A stretch of DNA of 64,000 bases from Stomoxys calcitrans (GCF_963082655.1 NC_081553.1:155225441-155289440), one strand, 5' to 3'. Counted from the first letter of the stretch, positions 49,951 to 62,024 are shown. Made by a program: numbers and translations. The notes: generated by a model from the letters alone, not told the origin.

Positions 49951-50676
49951 ATACTATGTTCAGACCAAAGCTGTTTTGAACAAAAGACTCGTTTTCCCTT
50001 TATATGCTTTTAAAATGACTCTTTTTTCCTTTACAATTTATAAGGGCAAAACGACTCATTTGCCACAAAAACGAGTCACTCAAAGCATGTGATTTTTGCC
50101 TAAATTGTGCTAAGTAAACACAGCCTTGAATAATGTCTAAAAATAAAAATCGAATTTTTTCCAAAAATAATTTTTAATATATACACAATTTTGCAAAGAA
50201 AGTAAGAGAAAATAGTGCATCATGACATTTATGTTCGAGTGTGCAAAAGTGCAATTTCCAAAACATCTCAACTAGAGTAAACGGTTCAGATGTTTTTCAA
50301 AACGACATAAGCAAAACGACTCAATGTAGACATAGCATAATACTATGTTCAGACCAAAGCTGTTTGACCCGTTTTCTATTTATAACGCTCTGATGACTCG
50401 TTTTTCCTTTAGAATTTATAAGGGCAAAACGACTTGTTTGCCACAAAAACTAGCTAATTAAACACATCCCTGAATAATGTCAAAAAATAAAAATTATAAA
50501 ATAAATCAAATTTTATAGGTAAAGCAAGAAAAAATAAATCTTAACAATAGGGCATCACAACATTTTAGCTGGAGAGTGAAAAAATGCAGTTTCCAAACCT
50601 TCTCAACTAGTGTAAACGGTTGGGATATTTTTCAAAACGACATAGGCAAAACAGGTCAATGTAGACCAAGCATTAT
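49951..50676. mobile_element. Two MITE-like units in tandem
   Basis: Unit 1 (49951-50340) and unit 2 (50341-50676) both begin 'tactatgttcagaccaaagc' and end with 'acgacata(a/g)gcaaaac' then 'tcaatgtaga'. The ends are imperfect inverted repeats. There is no coding content. Confidence 0.6.
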
Positions 50677-51669
50677 CAAACTCTTGAAAAAAAGTCAGCA
50701 ATTTTTTTTTCATTCTATCTCTCATTGAAAATGTAATCACTCTGTAGAGGACATCTTCGCAGACCGTGACGTATAAACCGTCATCAGAAAAAAAACTCTG
50801 TTTTGAGCATTAATAAAAAAGATATCTAACTGTGAAATTTTTGGTAAATATACATTTTATAGTACGTGTAGGCTAATGTTCATAAACATGTATATTTTTT
50901 ATTAGAAGCCGCTTAAGTCGCGGCGTTGGAGTATGTGTGAAAACTTTGTTAATGAGAACAACTACAACCATCCATGAACAAAATTCCCCGAAAACAAAAT
51001 TTTAAATATATTTTTAAAAAGTTATAAATTTAAAAATATTTGAATTCTTCAATGACAAATTTGTGGATACCTTCCTTTATATTGTCATTGAAGAAAAACT
51101 ATCGGAATATTTTGGAATATTGTCATTAACGAATGTATGAGGGATACTCTCTTCTATGTATTCATTGATGACATGTTCGTTAACAATGTCGATTAAAATA
51201 TCATGTGATAATTTTCGTGAGGACTATATGCAAATGTCATGTCGGCTATATGTCTCTTCTTTTAAGATGTCTCGACGACGCGGCCCGCTAAGTCGTTGAT
51301 GGGCATCCACACATACGCACTGAGCGCACATAAGCTCAAGTATGGTGTAACCAACTTCGTGTGGCTTTGTTCGGTATCAGCCAACATTTTCATTGACAGC
51401 GCACAATAAGTACTTGTTGTATCACCACCAAATGTGCTTACACCTGTTTTGATTATCCACAAAAAACTAATAACTTACTCACACTTGACCTTGTTTAAAA
51501 ATAACAATACCAACAGAAACAGAATTCCACTTATCTGTACTCACTGAGTGTTAAAACGTCCAAACTGCCAAGATCAGTTGCAACTGTGCACACCTTTAAT
51601 ATGTATATCTTGCACAACAAATAGCTCAAGTTTGTTCTTTCAGTGGTACATCGCAAAATAAACAAGTAA
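50677..51669. other. No gene recognised
   Basis: AT-rich sequence. 51060-51200 has imperfect repeats of 'attgtcattga' and a short inverted pair ('cattaacgaa' and 'ttcgttaacaatg'). No exon found. Confidence 0.45.
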
Positions 51670-51736
51670 AAAGGCATTAAGTTCGGCCGGGCCGAATTTG
51701 GATACCCAACGCCTCGGGACCACTGTGTGGTCTAAT

Positions 51737-52876
51737 CAGAGATGGCCTGTCAGAAACAGTGACGTATATGACATACATTTCCGACGTATATTACATACGT
51801 CGAAAACGTCGTAAACCTAGCCAAAAAACTAGGTTTCTGACAGAAAAAAAATTTGAACGAAAATATGTCGAATTTTTGATCTGATTAACTAAAAATTTTG
51901 GCATAAGTAATTTTTTCCTCCTGGAGACGAACAATATTGAAATTGGAAAAAATCGGTTCAGAATTAGAAAAAGCTACCGTAGGTTTACACGATTTTTACC
52001 AATATTGCAATAATGTGGTCATTTGTTAACCGATCTTCACGAATTGTGGCACACGCAAAATCCCTCGCTAAATCCCTCTGGCTGTTGCGAGTTATTGGGT
52101 GGTTGCAACATTTTTATTTATTAATTATTTCTTATCCTTTTGCAAAATTATTTGTTTCTCCCGCTTTAATTTGCTTTTTGACAGCTGTTGACAACGACAT
52201 ATGTTATAAAATGAATGACATCTGAGGTAGTGTCAAGTAAAATGGTAGATGGCATGTTAAGTATGCTAATGTGAGGTAATGTCAAGTGAAATGGAAGATG
52301 GCGTGTTAAGTATTTTATTGAATAAGTAATGTTATTTTTAAGTATTGTTATTGAATAACATAATTAACACTCCATGTACCATTTCACTTGACACTTCCTC
52401 AGATGTCATGCATTTTAACATATGTCGTTTACAACAGCTTTCAAAAATCAAATTAAAACGGGAGAAGCAAATAATTTTGCAAAAGGATACAAAATAATTG
52501 CAATTTCTAAATATAATTGATGAAAACTAATAATTTATTGATTTTTTGCTTGACAAAAAAATCCTTAAACGTTACTTTATAAATTGACTTGAAATTTGCG
52601 TATATTTCCAATTTATTGTGTGAAAAATGTAAATGCAAAAATTAAAAAAAAAACTTAATATTTCTTTTATTCCGAAATTTTTTTACATATAAACTCTTCT
52701 ATATTCAACATATAAGTGACAATAATATTTGTTAAAAATCAAACTTTTACACTGAGTTATTAAGGTTTATGACGTTTGCGACTTTTTCTACGTTTTATAC
52801 AAGTATACGACGTTTTCGACTTTTACAACTTTTTGACAGTCGGAAACCTAAAAAATCGGCTTACGGACCATCTCTG
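51737..52876. mobile_element. Non-autonomous hAT element (1,140 bp)
   Basis: The terminal inverted repeat CAGAGATGG is seen at both ends. The element is flanked by a perfect 8-bp target duplication, GGTCTAAT (51729-51736 and 52877-52884). CAG-type termini with an 8-bp duplication are diagnostic of hAT elements. The subterminal regions on both sides are rich in 'gacgt'/'cgtcg' words, as expected for transposase-binding clusters. There is no transposase frame; a large imperfect inverted repeat occupies the centre. Confidence 0.9.
52133..52489. repeat. Large inverted repeat inside the hAT element
   Basis: 52133-52259 and 52364-52489 are inverted copies of about 126 bp. The left arm has 'atccttttgcaaaattattt' and 'gacatctgaggtagtgtcaa'; the right arm carries their reverse complements with scattered differences. 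The loop contains a second, direct copy of 'gaggtaatgtcaagtgaaat'. Confidence 0.8.
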
Positions 52877-53799
52877 GGTCTAATAAATATAAGTCATTGC
52901 TGAATTTTGTATTTCAAATTTCAACAAAATGGGGTAATAAATAAAGCTTTTATGACCTTCAGACCATTAATCGGCATATCGGTCTATATGACAGCTATAT
53001 CTAAATACAATGCGATCTTTACCATATTTGATTCAGATGGCGGGTGGCCTTAAACTACTTACTGTTTGAAACTTCAGCGAAATCCGATAAAAAAATAAAG
53101 CTTTTATGAGCTTCATACTCTTTATCAGGTGATTGGTCTGCATGGCAGCTATATCTAAATATAGTCCGATTTAATCCATATTTAGATCAGATGTCGGGAG
53201 GCCTAAAACTACTTACCGTTTCAAATTTCAGCGAAGTCGGTTAAAAAATAAAGCTTTTATGGGCTTAACGCTTAACGGGCTTCAGACGCTTAATCTAGCT
53301 ATATCTAGATGTAGTCCGATCTGAACCATATTTAGGTCGGATATCGGGAGACCTTAACTAACCCGCTGTTTCAAATTTCAGCGAAATTGGGTAATAAATA
53401 AAGCTTTTATGGGCTTCAGACCCTTTATCGGCAGATCGGTCTATATGGCAGCTATATCTAAATATAGTCCGATCTAAAATATTTGGGTCAGATGTCGGGA
53501 GGCCTAAAACTACTCACTTTTTCAAATTTCATATATATATAGCAGTTATATCCAAATATGATCCGATTTGGCCCGTATCACGTATCTGTGACAAATTTTA
53601 GCTCAATATCTCAATTTTTGATAGCTGTAGACTGATTACAACAAACGGATAGACGTCTTCGAATTTTACGACGATCCGAAATATATATACTTTGTAGGGT
53701 CGGAAATTGATATTTCAATGTGTTGCAAACGGAAGGACTAAATGAATATACCCCCTATCCTACGGTGGTGGGTATAAAAAGCGGATTTTAAAGTAGAAA

Positions 53800-54140
53800 T
53801 ACATATGCTCATTATACCCTACACCACTACTATGTTACAGGGTATTATAACTGATTAGATTTAGCTATGTCCGACGTACTTTGTGCACAAATTAACATGG
53901 ACAGACAATGTTAATTTGTGTACAAGGTACAGTTTGGTTATTTCCACCTCATCAAATTTGGCAACGGATTTTTTATTAGCCTGGAGACGAAACCTATTGA
54001 AATTGATAGAAATCGTTTAAATTTGGATATAGCTCCCATGTATATGTTCATCCGAATTGGACTAATATTGCAATTAGTATATCGTCATTTGTGAAACGAT
54101 TCTCACAAAATTTTGCACAACTAAGTCTCGATATTGTAAG
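53800..54140 (-). repeat. Class I module, terminal part
   Basis: 'tataccctacaccactac' and then decayed class I sequence ('ctgattagatttagctatg'). It contains a short inverted repeat at 53883-53923. Confidence 0.6.
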
Positions 54141-54635
54141 CTAGGTTTTTAACACCAGGCCCAAAGGACAACGAATAATAGATGGTCACAAAGAAAGGCT
54201 GTGAGCATTTCAAAACTATGTGGCCTAATCTAGACTTGGAGAGGTCTGCCACTTTGCTGTCATTGTCTAGAACTGACGTCACAGTCATTGTGTCCGTAAT
54301 GACAGGTCACTGTCTAATCGGACAGACTGAAGGTTGGCAGCAACGACATTTGCAAAGGCTGTGAGGACATTGAAGAACACCTTCTGTGTGTGTGTCCGGC
54401 ACTAGCAGTTAGAAGGAGTTCCACTTTAGGTTCTCATTTCTTTGAGAACCTGTCTGATTTAGCGAATGTGAACATTCGCAAGTTATTGAGCTTTTTAAAG
54501 CGATCTGGATGGTTCAACGGTAGGAACTAGAAGGCATCTTCCTTCTTCTGTTCCTGTGGCATAACAATGGACGAACACGTCTAAGTGAGTCTGATGGCAG
54601 ACTGATACTTAAACCTAGCCTAACCTAACCTTAGT
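54140..54635 (+). pseudogene. LINE family A, 3' end
   Basis: Late zinc-knuckle region (a segment reading 'SLSRTDVTVIVSVMTGHCLI') and the complete diagnostic tail ('ggtaggaactagaaggcatc', 'ggcagactgatacttaaacc', 'taacctaacc'). A short deletion removes the acidic part of the knuckle. Confidence 0.75.
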
Positions 54636-54707
54636 CTCAGTATTACTGGTGAATTCGATTGAAATCGATTTAGATTTAGACAGCTTCCATGCACGTACAT
54701 ATGTATA

Positions 54708-54886
54708 TGTGTTGCCCTACACACATTGAAAAAAGTGTGCTGAAAAAAGCAAACACTGCCTGCTGACTGTTGGTAGTTAATTTTGTAGTTCTGTTGTTGC
54801 AGCAATAGTTCTGTGATTTCAGAACAGCAGTCAGGCTACTTACAAGCCTGTTGTCAACTGAACATTACTGCTGCTAAATTTATGAT
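54708..54886 (-). repeat. CAGCAG-rich dispersed repeat, copy 2
   Basis: 'ctgcctgctgactgttgg', 'ttgcagcaatagttctgtg' and 'actgctgctaaattta'. Same word content as at 48521. Confidence 0.45.
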
Positions 54887-55712
54887 GGGTTTATTAGAAT
54901 AATTAAAATGAAAGAGAAGATTTTTGGAAAGAAAATGAGAAAAAAAGATTCCAATCACACACCCACACTGCACACGCTGATGTTGTTCTTTTATTGTTGC
55001 TATTTAGTGCACATGCTATTTGCAAAAGGCTTCTTAGCACAGGCGCATGTGTGGTGTGGTTATTGTAAATTATACACAGCGCACATCCGTCATAAACAAT
55101 AAGTACCTTTGCATTGTTGTTGTTCTACTTTATTGAACACGAGGGAATGGCTGTTGATGTTGTTAAAAGGCAAAAATCAGAAAAACCAAATAAATGAGTT
55201 TCCTAGCAGAAACGGAGTGTAAGAAGGGACATTGATTTAAGGAAGTTTATTGAAAGAGTTATTGACCAGCAGGCAAATGGAAATTTGTGTCTCTGAGAGT
55301 AGACCAAAAAATTTTGCCGCAGCCAGATTTAAGGAAGTTCTTGAATAAGACCAGTAGACAAATGGAGAAGTCCGTCTCAGTGGCTGTTTATATTCCATAT
55401 AGTTTTTGCATATAATATCGATGTAAGTAGAAATGAGCTTCAAAGCCAGTAGCCATGACAGTGTTGGCATTAACAGGGCAATAAAAAAGACAAGAGATTT
55501 TTCGCCATCTTTCGAAATGAATACCAACAATCTGTTGATCAATTAATTTCCTTTCAGTAATATTCCACAAATTAAAACCGTCTCTCCCAACTTATTTTGT
55601 GGTGGTCAATAGCTACAACCCCTTTGTAAAAAATGTACAAAGAAATCGAAATGATTGACCGGCCATAAAAGGCAAACGTAAATAATAGTTCAAAATAATA
55701 ATTATAATAAAT
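54887..55712. other. No gene; small local duplication
   Basis: 55230-55310 and 55325-55385 are diverged direct copies ('atttaaggaagtt', 'caaatgga', 'tctgagag/tctcagtgg'). A 101-codon minus-strand frame at 55542-55237 overlaps them and matches no family I know. Confidence 0.4.
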
Positions 55713-55830
55713 AGCAGTACGAAATGTTTGCTAAAACCGTAGCACTGTGTTTGCTGTAACAGCAGTCAAGTCTGCTTTCCCTTTTTCAGCAAACAAAATC
55801 TATTGTTTTTGCAAACATTTGTGCTGTTTT
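55713..55830 (+). repeat. CAGCAG-rich dispersed repeat, copy 3
   Basis: 'gcagtacgaaatgtttgct', 'gctgtaacagcagtcaag' and 'cagcaaacaaaatct'. It belongs with the copies at 48521 and 54708. Confidence 0.45.
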
Positions 55831-57204
55831 CACTTTATATATATTTACATTAGTAATCCTTAAGTATTAGGCATTTTGCAACGTGTTCAATTGTCAAAAC
55901 GTGAGGTACTTTGTGATTTTTTTTAATTGTATCAATATGTCGTTTTTGGTATTAACAATTATGTGATTAATAGCAGTTTTAATTTCTAAATAAAATACAG
56001 TTCCCGAATGCAAAATACTAAACATTTTGTAAATATATTTCTAATGAATTACGTCTGCATCTTCCGCCAATTTTAGGTTGTTAATTTGGATGTCCTTATG
56101 TTTCATGGTTTTAAAGCTTTATTTTTTAAGTATAATTTTCAATTCTTTCTTATAGCGTCTTCAGCTTTGTGTGTGTTGTTGATGTTAGATGTCTTTCTGA
56201 AGTTAGAATTTAACTTTTTTCTGGGTGGGTGGAAGCAGATAATCTTTTGGTGGCATAGCAGTCTGACGAGGCCTCTGGCAGAGGCCGAAATCGCAAGCAT
56301 TGCAACGTACCGCTTGATGCATTTAACACACCACAAATGTTGACACTCTTTAAATCGTTTTTGTTGTTTTGAAATAGAAGCAAGAAATGAGAAACACATA
56401 GGTCTAAGCTGGTTTAAATGAAATATTCTTTAATGTTTTTCAATGGCGTTTTATATTGCCAATACTATGACGAAACTTAAAATAGGATATCATCACATAA
56501 ATCGGACCAGAAAGCCATTAACAAGCCAATCGAACAAAAAACTGCAACTGCAGCTCACTGTATATCGACGGAGCATAAGTCCAACTTCACTAACGTTATC
56601 GACAAACAAGAGAATGAATTTTAAAACAGATATTGGAAGTTGCGCGAAAATATACCACCATATAGTTGAAAAGCAATAAAGAGAGAAACATCAGTTGACA
56701 ACAGACACTCAATCGAGAAGCAACTCACCGAATATGGTTAGTAATATATAAAATTGTTTTTTCCTTCCTTCTATTTTGTGTGATTCTTTTAACTAAAATT
56801 TGTGTTTTTCGTTTCAATAAGATTAGCCTCGAACACGGTAGGCAGTGCCAACCGAAATATTGGAAAAAAAATAGAGAAATACAAAAACCAAAAAAAAAAA
56901 AAAAAATTAATGGACCTATAGCCGAAACTATAAAATAAATTGCAAAAATTAAAAAGGTCAACAATATAAATACAGTTTTTTAAGCTATTTAATAAAACAT
57001 TTATTTATAAATTTCATCTTTTATGCTTTTAATGGGAAAAAGCCCAAGATCCAATTGCATATGAAATTATATATAATCTGATCCAATTTGATATTATAAT
57101 GTATAATTGGACCAGATTGTATCTGGGACAAATTTGCAATAAATTTTTACCAAACTATATTAGATTGTAACAAATTAGATCGAATTTGATGTAACTAGAT
57201 CCAA
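55831..57204. other. No gene recognised
   Basis: AT-rich. 56500-56740 is more balanced in composition and ends 'ccgaatatggttagtaata', which could be an exon with a 5' splice site. The coding sense is not readable. An imperfect hairpin lies at about 57067-57118 ('taatctgatccaattt' against its complement). Confidence 0.35.
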
Positions 57205-57720
57205 TTATAAAGGGTGGTTTTCCAGCTATTATCTCTTTGGCAACACTGGTTCAAAAAGCTCACGCACGTTTCGTGTTTTGTTTCACTGTCAAACATCTTC
57301 AGTTTAATCTTTAATTTAACCAAACGAACAACGCTTGCAAATTTTGAATTTTATTACAAAACTGCGTGCTCTGCTAAGAAAGTTCATCGCGCGCTTCTTT
57401 CATTTTACGACGAAGCTCATTTTTGGCTCAATGAGTAGGTAAATAAGCAAAATTGTCGATATTGGAGTGAAGATCAGCCAGAAGTATTGCAAGAGCTACC
57501 AATGCATCCAGAAAAAGTCACAGTTTGGTGCGGTTTACGGGCAGGTGGCATCATTGAACCATACTTCTTCAAAGATGGTGCGAATCTTGACGTAACTGTA
57601 AACTTTTTGTCCAAAATGCAAGAGCTTGACTTACATGACATGTGGTTTCAACAAGCTGGTGCCACATGCCACACAGCACGAATAACAATGGACATGTTAT
57701 GGCAAGGCAAGTTATAAGAC
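57205..57720 (+). pseudogene. Tc1/mariner transposase, first part
   Basis: A terminal-repeat-like 'ataaagggtggttttcc' lies at 57209. It is followed by decayed N-terminal codons and then the catalytic region: 'DEAHFWLNE', a stop, 'VNKQNCRYWSEDQPEVLQEL', 'KVTVWCGLRAGGIIEPYFF', and 'LDLHDMWFQQAGATCHTAR' (the second catalytic Asp is read as Ala here: QAGA for the usual QDGA). The frame ends at 57717, where LINE sequence begins. The C-terminus is found 4.3 kb away at 62025. Confidence 0.8.
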
Positions 57721-57810
57721 CCTAAAGGCATACAGACCTATAAGCCTTACGTCCTTTCTACTCAAAACCATGAAACGTATTGTGGATACCATGATAAAGA
57801 GTACACAGAA
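57721..57810 (+). pseudogene. LINE family B, short RT fragment
   Basis: 'YRPISLTSFLLKTMKRIVDT' in one frame. It matches the corresponding block at 59592-59650 of the larger family B copy. Truncated at both ends. Confidence 0.65.
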
Positions 57811-58009
57811 AAAATATGACCGATTAAACGTGGTATTGATTTTTAAAAATCTTTTCAAACAAGGTCTTAATAGCTTTAATTATTGTTGATATAGGATATC
57901 GATATTTTTTGTATCACGCCAATTGATTGGTAAATAAGGCATACGTTGAACATATTTTTAATTGCACGAATTAAATTGTTATTTAATTGTAGCCATTGAT
58001 TGGAGGACG
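57811..58009. other. No gene seen
   Basis: AT-rich spacer between LINE fragments. Confidence 0.35.
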
Positions 58010-58520
58010 TGTTTTTATTTCGCTCCTCAAAGAAAAAAAATATCCGTATCTCGGAATAGGTACTATCCATTACGAAAAAATTTTAAAGCCTTTTTGAAGT
58101 AGGCTACAAATGGACTCCAAAGACACAACAGCTGTGGTGGTGGCGTCAGACCGTAGCGTGTTGTCCTCCCCTCCTATAGGCACCTGTAGTCGGCTAACGA
58201 ACAGGGAGCCAAGGATGGTACCATCACCTACTCCTAAGAAGCCCATTTATTTAAGATTTGGATGACTAAGCTAAGCTAATACTAGGATCTTCCTAGTATT
58301 GTATCATCAGACAGTAGAGGGAATGGAAACTCAATACAGCCTAATGAACAGAGTCGGAAGACTAGGATAGGCAAAAACTTAATACGATGACATCAGGCAG
58401 TGCAGTGACAGGAAAGTCAATGCAGTGTAAATAACAGGGATCAGACGATGAGATCATCACCTACTCCCAAGATGCCCATTTACTGAAGGACCAATGAATG
58501 AGGTCATCCAGATAAAGTTC
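58010..58520 (+). pseudogene. LINE family A, 5' region and ORF1 end
   Basis: 58020-58180 ('atctcggaataggtactat', 'ggtggcgtcagaccgtagcg') matches 62330-62470. It then jumps by deletion to the end of the ORF1 repeat region ('ggcagtgcagtgacaggaaa', 58394), matching 36720. No coding frame survives. Confidence 0.65.
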
Positions 58521-58596
58521 CACCGAGGAACTGCGTTATTTGTCATAAAAATTTTAAATATATATTTTCCCCAGAGTTGTCAAATTCAGGTGCAAC

Positions 58597-61500
58597 AGTG
58601 GTGAGACAGGGAGACGGTGGAGCATACCTGGCATCACTTTATCTGTCTTTCGACTCTCCGACACCGCCACCACCGCCCGGTGCGGAAAGTAGAACAGACA
58701 GGAAACGAGGTGCTTAAGGGCGCGATGCGAACTCTCACCACATTTCGTGGGATAGTACCAACACTAATAAGCGGGGCCAAGCCTTGGCAGAGTTCTTAAA
58801 TACTAACGACCTAATAAAACCAACTGGACAAAATTCAGAAGGCTATTCAGAAGAAGACTTGGGCAAGGCAATTTAGATTGTCCAAGCATAGAATACATTG
58901 ACGAAAATGCTAATAGGATTACGACTGCACTGGTGGGGTCCTTCGAAGATAGTTGTCCTTTTCGGGAAAGGAAATCAGCCCAAGAAAAACCTTGATGACC
59001 GGGGAGATTCGCAATATTGGGAAAGACTTTTTAACAGAGCGCGTCGTAAAAAAGCGGAAGTATATTGGGCTGTGTATAACACACGGCTGGAGATATACAA
59101 TAAGATTACCAGAGCGACAAAACGTGCCTCCTGGAAGCTTTGCTGCGAACAGGTCGGTAGCGTTAATGACTCCGCCGAGTTGAAAAAGTTTCTCTCAAAA
59201 ACCCATGTCCAAACTGAAACATTAGTAGACGACATGCGAGGGAGAACAGAGACAGCGGAGTACATGCTAAGGCTTTTGTTGAAAAACCATTTTCCACAGG
59301 ATACGACGGGACTCACGGAGATACCGGAATCTTGGAATGATGACGTTGATCGAAGGTTTATAGTTACGGAATTTATGGTGAAGGAATCCTTGAGGAGCTT
59401 CAAACCATTTGAGCCACCCGGACCTGATAGAATATTTGCGGCGTTACTTCAAAAGGAGGCAGACTATCTGCATTGCCAATATTTTCACAGCGTGCCTGAG
59501 ACTTGCATATATTCCGTAAGTCTGGCAGGAGGCAAGGGTGGTTTTTATACCCAAGCCCGGCAAGGCAACGTTTGCGACACCAAAGGCCAATAGACCTATA
59601 AACCTTACGCCCTTTCTACTCAAAACCATGGAACGTATTGTGCACACCATGATAAAGAGAAGGACATCCAGCGAACTGTTCAAATACAAACAGCATGCCT
59701 ATGTCAAGAGAAGGTCGGTGGAGACTGCCCTGCACTGAACCCATCTGCTACGCAGACGATGTTATAATACTTCTAAGGGGTACGAACAAGCTATGAAGAA
59801 GGGCCGAAAGGGTCTTGCATATGACATATGACTGGGCTAGACCCAGAGGTCTCAATGTTAAGAGAAGACTAAAATATGAAACGATTTCAATATCTGACAA
59901 GGTCAAATACATAGGTGTGATCTTGGACAGGAAACTGAATTGGAAGTGTCATATTCAGGAGCGTACTGAGAAGGCTCACAGATGTTGGGGACTATGTAGA
60001 TGGGCCGTAGGCTTGAAGTGGGGCCTGAATCCGAGGATAGTCCACTGGCTCTACAGAAGCGAGGTTAGACCAATACTTACGTACGCCTCAGTAGTTTGTC
60101 GGACTGCTATGGAGAAAAGTGCAACATAAGGACCATACAACAGGTTCAGAGAACATGTTGTCTAGGCATAGGTGGACCGATGAGGACCACGCCCACTATG
60201 GCACTGGAGACTATTCTAGATATCCGACCCATTGACATACAGCTTAAGTGTGAGGCAGTCACTGCGGCTTAAGTCTTAAAGCGACGGGAGAATGGATGGA
60301 GGATGGGAGCAGCTCATACCATCGCGGTGAAATCGAGATGACTATAAGAAACCTTGAAGAAAGGGAAAAGGATTCCGACCGGATACCTGAGATGAACCTT
60401 GAGGTCGAGTGCGAGGCACTGCTGCCATCGGCATAGTCTTGGATTGACGGAAGACTAGTATTGCCATCTGGAAGATAATATTACACGGATGGATCAAAGC
60501 TAGAGGACTGATTGGGGCTGGGGGTCTACATTGCGAGCTCATAGACTGAGATCTGTTTTAGACTGCCTGACCATAATACGGCTATGCAGGCGATCACGGA
60601 GTGCGTGAAGTGGTGAGGTGCTAACGCGAGGACGTCGAGTGTGAACATCTTTACGGACAGCAAAATTCCCATAAGGGCAATAACAACCAGGACGGTAAGA
60701 TCACGAACAGTCTTGGCAAAATCCGCATCGTTTGGGTGCTGGGACATAACGGAGTAAAGGGGAATGAAAAGGCAGAAGGCGGATCGATGAGCACCTCGGC
60801 CACCAAGGCACTTGAATCAATTCTAGATATCCGACCATTGATATACAGACTAAGTGTGAGGCAGCCGCTGTGGCTATGAGACATAAGACGATGGATATAA
60901 TAAAAGCGACGATAAGAAACCCGAATGGATTAGAAGAGGATTCCGATCAGATAACTGAGATGACACTTGAGGTCAAGAGCGAGACACTGCTGCCAGAAGC
61001 ACAGTCAGGGTGCGAGGCACTGCTGCCACCGGCACAGTCTTGGATTGACGGAACAACTAGTATTGCCGTCTGGTAGATCATGTTTCACGGATGGATCAAA
61101 GCTAGAGGAAAGAGTGAGCCTGGGAGTCTACATTGAGAACCCAGTGACTGAGATCTGTTTTAGACTGCCTGGCCATAATACGGCCCCGGAGCCAGATATT
61201 CGGGCGATCACGGAATGCGTGAGGTGGTGTGGTACTGACGCGAAGACGTCGAGTGTGAACATTTTTACGGATAGTAAGCTGACCATAAGGGCAATAACAA
61301 CCAGGAGGGTAAGGTCATGAACAGTCCTGCAGTGTAAGAAGGAGACTAACGCCTTCTCTGAGGATGACACAATCCACACCGTTTGGGGGGCGGGCCATAA
61401 CGGAGTAAGTGGGAATCAAAGGGGAGACGATTTGGCAGTGAAGGCCAGAGGACTGCCGTCAATAAACTTGGTTAACCCGAAGTCTTTCGGGTCGACGGAG

Positions 61501-62020
61501 TCCGATTTTAGTTCGTGGGCGACAAACGAGATTGTAACACTGTGGAACAGCGAAACAGTCGGTAGAGGGGCGAAAATCCTATGGAGTGATCCGGATTATG
61601 CGAGGACGAGACTATTAAATACTTAAATGAAGGAAGTTAAGTGTCATATCGGGACACAAAGGACTACGAGCTCACTTATTCAAAATCGGTTCGGCAAGTG
61701 ATGGTACGTGTAGGGAATGTGGGGAAGATGAGGAGACGTTGGAGCATTTCCTATGCCATTGCCCGGCTTTTACGGATAACAGACATTGGTACTTAGGTGG
61801 GGACACGACACCAGACATGAACAAACTTAGGGGAGTGGTATGGAAAACAATTATGGATTTTGTAAGTAGCACGGAATTCCTAACATTAAATTTTCTTTTT
61901 CGATGTTACTTTTTAGTTTTTAGAGCGCACAACAAGCCGATTACTGGCTTAGGTGTATGTCTGTGGTGGCATGGGGCAGATTAAGATCTGCACCCTCTTT
62001 TCAACCCAACCTAACCTATG
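58597..62020 (+). pseudogene. LINE family B (I/LOA-like), long relic
   Basis: Order: end of the APE endonuclease ('GRDANSHHISW' near 58720); a linker with an open frame at 58898-59590 ('TKRASWKLCCEQVGS', then 'SFKPFEPPGPDRI' opening the RT); RT fingers ('VVFIPKPGK' region, 'RPINLTPFLLKTMERIVHT'); a catalytic block near 59747 ('CYADDVIILLRG'); thumb ('YIGVILDRKLNWKCHIQERT'); two RNase H-derived stretches ('FTDGSKLEERVSLGVYIEN', 'VNIFTDSKLTIRAITTRR' in the second); a zinc knuckle (about 61712-61770); a 3' tail ending 'caacccaacctaacc' near 62015. A deletion removes RT sequence between about 59738 and 59740. Many stops and frameshifts. RNase H after RT puts it in the I group. Confidence 0.85.
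60187..61430 (+). repeat. Tandem duplication of the LINE RNase H region
   Basis: Copy 1 is about 60187-60805 and copy 2 about 60806-61430. Both contain, in the same order, 'ttctagatatccgac', 'agtcttggattgacgg', 'cacggatggatcaaagctag', 'gagatctgttttagactgcc' and 'ataacaaccagga'. They differ by substitutions and short indels. Confidence 0.85.
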
Positions 62021-62024
62021 TTAA

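Larger units (their letters stand above)
51670..53785 (-). repeat. Class II module array, split by a hAT element
   Basis: 51670-51728 is an array edge ('ttaagttcggccgggccga'). After the insertion, units run from 52885 to 53780 with 'atggcagctatatctaaat' and 'gtcgggaggcctaaaacta'. It ends with the inverted leader 'cctatcctacggtggtggg'. Confidence 0.75.

Noticed and set aside
55237..55570. Overlapping minus-strand frames with hydrophobic stretches
   Set aside because: No family resemblance, overlap with a local direct duplication, and no splice sites in agreement.
56443..56740. Candidate first exon ending at a GT splice donor
   Set aside because: The composition is suggestive, but there is no recognisable protein, no partner exon and no promoter motif; noted only in the interval description.
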